A stretch of 64,000 bases of DNA. Source: Cavia porcellus. Its lineage: Eukaryota; Chordata; Mammalia; Rodentia; Caviidae. The position numbers and the translations under genes are program-made. A model generated the notes under the pieces. That model saw nothing but the letters and a program-made list of their open reading frames with translations. It did not search any database and was not told where the DNA came from. Shown here one piece after another: positions 60,377-64,000 of the stretch; position 1 is the first letter of the stretch, and every line of letters starts with the position of its first letter. The stretch is from contig NW_026947503.1 in the NCBI RefSeq assembly GCF_034190915.1, positions 18,570,532-18,634,531 on the forward strand, read 5' to 3'.

Positions 60377-62910
60377 ATAATTTACAGTACAGTTATTGCA
60401 ATAGTCAAAGTGCAATAGAATTTCAAAAAATGTGGTATTGCAATTGAAATGGGTCTGAATACTAGGTACTGGAATTCATCTTTAGCTTTTGCACTTAAAT
60501 ATTTTTTACACTAAAACTACTACTAATGAGAAATGAAGTCCAGACAACAGATAGCATGGTCCTATAGATTTCTATTTAAAAATTATTGTCTCTTCAATGC
60601 ATATTTTCTAGATTGATAACAAAGTCACTTTTCAAATGATGTACTAAATTAAGGATGAGAAGACTAAAGTGATTATCTTACATTTATTTATGTAATTATC
60701 TAACATTGTTTGCATTTGGTAATAAAAACAAATCATCATGAAATTATTCATATTACATCAGTAGAACATTTATATTTTTGTGATACTGAATCAGAGGAGA
60801 ATTGTTATATTGTTTATTATGTCTTAGCAACTGAACTATAGAGAGGCATTTTTACTGTTCATCTATAAATGCAGAAAGTCTATTCATTACTACCCAGCTG
60901 TGTTTGCTTAGCCAAGTGGTAATAATAGATTAAATTGAATTTTTAAAATCATTGGCTGTTGTTTGGCTAAGAAAGTAGTAAACTAGGAAAGAACACATTG
61001 GAATTAAATTTGAAATTTTAGCCCCAATTAAAATGGCTAAAAAGTAACAGGGCAAATAAGTCATTCTGAGATGAAGTAATCTAAACTGTTTCAGTTGGAC
61101 AGTATATCAGAGCTCTGACAAGATTTAACAAACAATTACTGACAGGAAGATATCTTTTGACACAATATATGCAGGAATCCTTTTGTTTTCAGACAAATGT
61201 GTATTGAACACTTTTTTGATCCACCATCAAGCATACAGTTAGGATCACGCCCATGTTAGGTCCTGGAAATACTTAAAGCTTTCACAACAATGTATTGACC
61301 TCTGACAGAGCTAATGCTATATCTTCATATTGTTAAAAATTTTTGCTCTCCTTTAGGTACCCTAAACATAATGTTGTGTTTTTAGAAAATTGCATAATTC
61401 AGAACCACACAGTCTCCAGAGTGATTGAGACATTTTTCAACAGCTATTTCTACTTACTGCAATTAGGCATGAAATCAGATTTCTAAGAAATTTTCAAATG
61501 ACCTATAAGGCAAGCCTACTTTTGATACATATATAGAAAATTTTGGTACCAAAAGCAGGATTAATATTATTAGAATAAAGCACAGTCTACTCTCACTCTC
61601 TTGGGTTGTTAATTATTTTACACAGATTGTCAGCAGTTTCATCTTTGAATTAAAAAATGCAAAAAATGTGAGTTTTTTAACCAAACTAAGCAGGATTAAG
61701 TGGCACTGAGTCACTAATTTATCTTGCTTTGTGCAACCTATGCCAGCAAATTGTAGGATGCCTTTACCATCATGCCCATGTAAATTAGTGACAGGAATCA
61801 TTAGTGCCAATTTAGTGTTAACTTTCTTGTCTCCTTTTGCTTTCTATAGTGATAATACATACTTATCCCATTGTACCATGGTAGGATGACACAAAATCTC
61901 ATCTAAAACTTGCATAACTTGACATACACAGAATATATTAGAGGGCAAGTTTGGAAGTTATCCACCTTTGTATTTATGTTTTGAGGCTCATAGTGGTTTG
62001 TTTTATTTTGCTGCTGTTTTTGATATAAAGTGACATTTGCCTTCAGCTTTTCATTGCTAATGCTAATAGTCCTGGTGTTGTATCCAGATGGAATACAGTA
62101 TGATCTTCTGGGGAAGTATTTCCTATAGAGGTACTTTGATCTCCAATAAACATAGAAAAATAATGTTTATGTAAATCAAAAATGTCCTAATAAATCAGGT
62201 TTTGGAGGCATTTTAAAAGCCCCTTTATTTTCATAATTCTTCTGCTGTTAATATTTTTGACAATGAAGAACAGATATATGAGTCTGTTTGGGGGAATTTA
62301 TGTGAAACTTAATATTCAATCATTCATTTTGTATTTTAATCACTTAATATGTACACTGACATGATATTCAAGGACACCAAAAGATATTGTGTGAAATAAA
62401 TTGCACAAGAAAACAAATTACATGTATGATAACATTGTTTCATATACTACATTGCTTTAATAACAGTAGAGAAATTAAGGAAGTTTTATAAAAAATTAGA
62501 TTTGAACACAATAGATTCAAATTATTTTCTTAACAGGAGAGTCAGAATCATAAGTTTTAAAAATGCTTTGTATAGTAAAAGCTTCTAAAATAAAGAACTC
62601 AAAGTTTCAATACCATAGTGGGAGATTCCATCTTTTTATATATAACTGTTAGCCATCCATGCTAGAATCACCCCACGTACTTTATAAAACATGTAGAAAA
62701 TTAATGAGAACATGTGGAGCTATCTAAATTCAATGATTGAGACATAATTAGAATGAAGGGATCTTATAACCACGTGGATGAAGATGACAAACCAAATGCA
62801 TAGGCCTCTGGGATGTAGAGGGGAAAGAGGGTAAAGAGGAAAAAAAGATCTTCATGGTAGAATCAAGGTGGCATTAAGCAATGAGTGTGCCTGATAATTT
62901 ACTATCCTAA
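60377..62910. other. Mostly single-copy non-coding DNA
   Basis: AT-rich, repeat-poor compared with the rest of the window. It includes an inverted-repeat-rich segment at 61701-61809 and an NF1-half-site pair near 60910/60963. No supported gene. Confidence 0.4.
61701..61809. repeat. Nested inverted repeat with AP-1-like site
   Basis: GTCACTAATTTA (61710-61721) is perfectly inverted at 61781-61792. An outer pair TGGCACT (61701-61707) / AGTGCCA (61803-61809) is also perfect. TGAGTCA at 61707-61713 is a consensus AP-1 site. Confidence 0.7.
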
Positions 62911-63379
62911 TGTGGTGGAGAGTTGGCTGGCCAACACGTGCAATGGAAAAGGAAGTGCCTGATCCATCCCGTGGATCAGTCCGTGGGCCTTCCCCTAGAG
63001 AGGGGATGGAGATGGGGGCTGGGCAAGAGAAAAGAGAGATGGAGACTTGGCAGGATTCCATTCAAGTCTCGTTTATTCAGGAAGTGTACATGGCTTGTAT
63101 AGAGTCAAAGGGGATGTAACATTACAGGATGGGCCAGCTTGGATCTTCTCATATGCAGTGGGCCTATCAGACTAGCAGAAAGTCATATGTAGGCACATAG
63201 GTAAGCGGACATGATGTCAACAAGAGGGGATTATGAGAGAAGGAGGCTGAAGCGGGAAGTTGCTCATGTCATATGCACTGTAGGCAAGGAGAGGATCATG
63301 GGAAATGTAGGCTGACACACAAAATGCCCTCAGGTGGGATGAGCAGGACAGCGGCAGCCATTCTGAGCCGCTCCCTACA
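62911..63379 (-). mobile_element. 3' LTR of a minus-strand class I ERV
   Basis: On the minus strand it starts TGTAGGGAGCGGCTC right after a polypurine tract, has ctatacaagcc as a TATA-like box (about 63091-63101) and AATAAA (about 63069-63074), and probably ends in ccaccaca at 62911. That makes about 469 bp with TG...CA ends. The far (U5) end is the less certain one. The 62852-63061 frame is incidental. Confidence 0.75.
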
Positions 63380-63390
63380 TCTCCTCCCTT
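63380..63390 (-). other. Polypurine tract
   Basis: AAGGGAGGAGA on the minus strand, immediately before the LTR. This is the plus-strand primer site used by retroviral reverse transcription. Confidence 0.8.
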
Positions 63391-63594
63391 ATTATTTTAT
63401 ATATATTTTTAGGAACATGGCAGGCCCTGGGAGGACAGCACCTGTCTTGGTTCAAGGACTCCTCATATGAACCCAATTGAGCCTTACCCGTCATGGGCCT
63501 GCAGGACAGCTGTTGGTCCTGGACCTGTGTTAGGTGGCCGATTGGCACTACATATGTGTCCTAGTTGCCTGTCTCTGGCTGCCACTCCAGTGCC
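63391..63594 (-). other. ERV segment between env and the 3' LTR
   Basis: About 200 bp downstream of the env stop codon up to the polypurine tract. No open frame with a domain. Confidence 0.5.
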
Positions 63595-63999
63595 TCAGCA
63601 CATTTGGGCCACAGTATCATGTGGGCCGTCGGTGGGTGTTTTTTCTCGATAAGTTTGTTGTTCTGCCATTTCCAACCAGTGGTAACGTACTTGAATGGGC
63701 TTTGCCATAAATGTGTCAATCCTGTTATTAACGTTATTAATGAGCGTCATGATCCTCTGAAAAATACAAGGTCCTACAGTAAGCAGTAACAGCAAGACAG
63801 CTAAGGGTCTCAAGAGGGGGGCAATGTAAGGGAAGAGACCCCCCCACACATGGAGGAGAGGGTGGTTTCTCCGAGGCGCTCATTTTCTCTCTTTGAGGTG
63901 CTCTCTTAGTTTACTCATGGACTCTTTGATGACTCCCGAGTGGTCAGCATAAAAACAACACTCTTCCATGAGGGCAGCACATAAGTCACCCTCCTTCAT
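63595..63999 (-). pseudogene. env: ERV env transmembrane subunit, C-terminal part, broken and cut by the window end
   Basis: Gammaretrovirus-like TM subunit of an old provirus. The visible part carries a CX6CC motif at 63955-63981 (Cys codons at 63979-63981, 63958-63960 and 63955-63957), the disulfide motif of class I TM proteins. Just upstream of it is the KEG-type sequence that precedes this motif in gammaretroviruses. An in-frame TGA at 63880-63882 interrupts the frame. After it the same frame continues from 63879 to the stop at 63595, with a hydrophobic membrane span (about 63760-63830, leucine-rich, ending GPC) and a cytoplasmic tail. In a live virus TM mediates membrane fusion; this copy is interrupted, so not functional as such. 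The surface subunit, pol and gag would lie to the right, outside the window. Confidence 0.85.
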
Positions 64000-64000
64000 A

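Overview
The window is nuclear DNA from a placental mammal, most likely a rodent outside the mouse/rat group. It carries tRNA-derived ID-type SINEs, 7SL-derived B1-type SINEs and at least one ID+B1 dimer (B4-like), with MaLR LTRs, LINE-1 pieces and class I endogenous retrovirus remnants. It is AT-rich and full of simple repeats. The exact ID sequence could fit a castorimorph rodent, but that is a guess. I find no intact host protein-coding gene, exon series, tRNA gene or CRISPR array. Nearly all long open frames lie in repeats.

Bases 1-8957 are the edge of a satellite array with a 21-bp unit, already running at the left window end and stopping sharply at 8957. The period is a multiple of three, so stop-free frames propagate and produce long false ORFs on both strands. 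The array has a higher-order layer: long blocks recur at offsets of about 1.5 kb and about 2.8-2.9 kb.

Bases 8958-44300 are gene-poor DNA with scattered SINEs, MaLR LTRs, microsatellites and small LINE-1-mobilised insertions. Several insertions keep exact or nearly exact target-site duplications: 12648-12732, 13265-13462, 26382-27144 and 33119-33838.

Bases 45225-53260 hold the most interesting material, a LINE-1-derived lineage resembling HAL1 (half-L1). The best copy is 48049-51256 on the minus strand, flanked by a perfect 16-bp target-site duplication. It has an L1-like 5' UTR, a decayed ORF1 and no ORF2. Its 3' region is made of about six tandem units of about 150 bp, followed by an internal A-run and an L1-type 3' end. 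Related ~150-bp units occur at 13265, 33119, 45985 and 52978, so they mark a lineage-specific retroposon family. The insertion splits an older LTR-like repeat whose uninterrupted relative lies at 54045-54412.

Bases 53260-62900 contain more LTR fragments, an old L1M 3' UTR, an L1 ORF2 fragment, a U6 snRNA pseudogene and some complex single-copy stretches that could be conserved non-coding elements. From 62911 to the right end lies the 3' end of a minus-strand class I (gammaretrovirus-like) provirus: LTR, polypurine tract and the C-terminal part of a broken env transmembrane subunit. The rest lies outside the window.

Nothing acts as an operon or pathway. The working parts are mobile-element parts: L1-type machinery probably mobilised the HAL1-like, SINE and U6-derived copies. 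All family names come from reading the sequence, without a database search.
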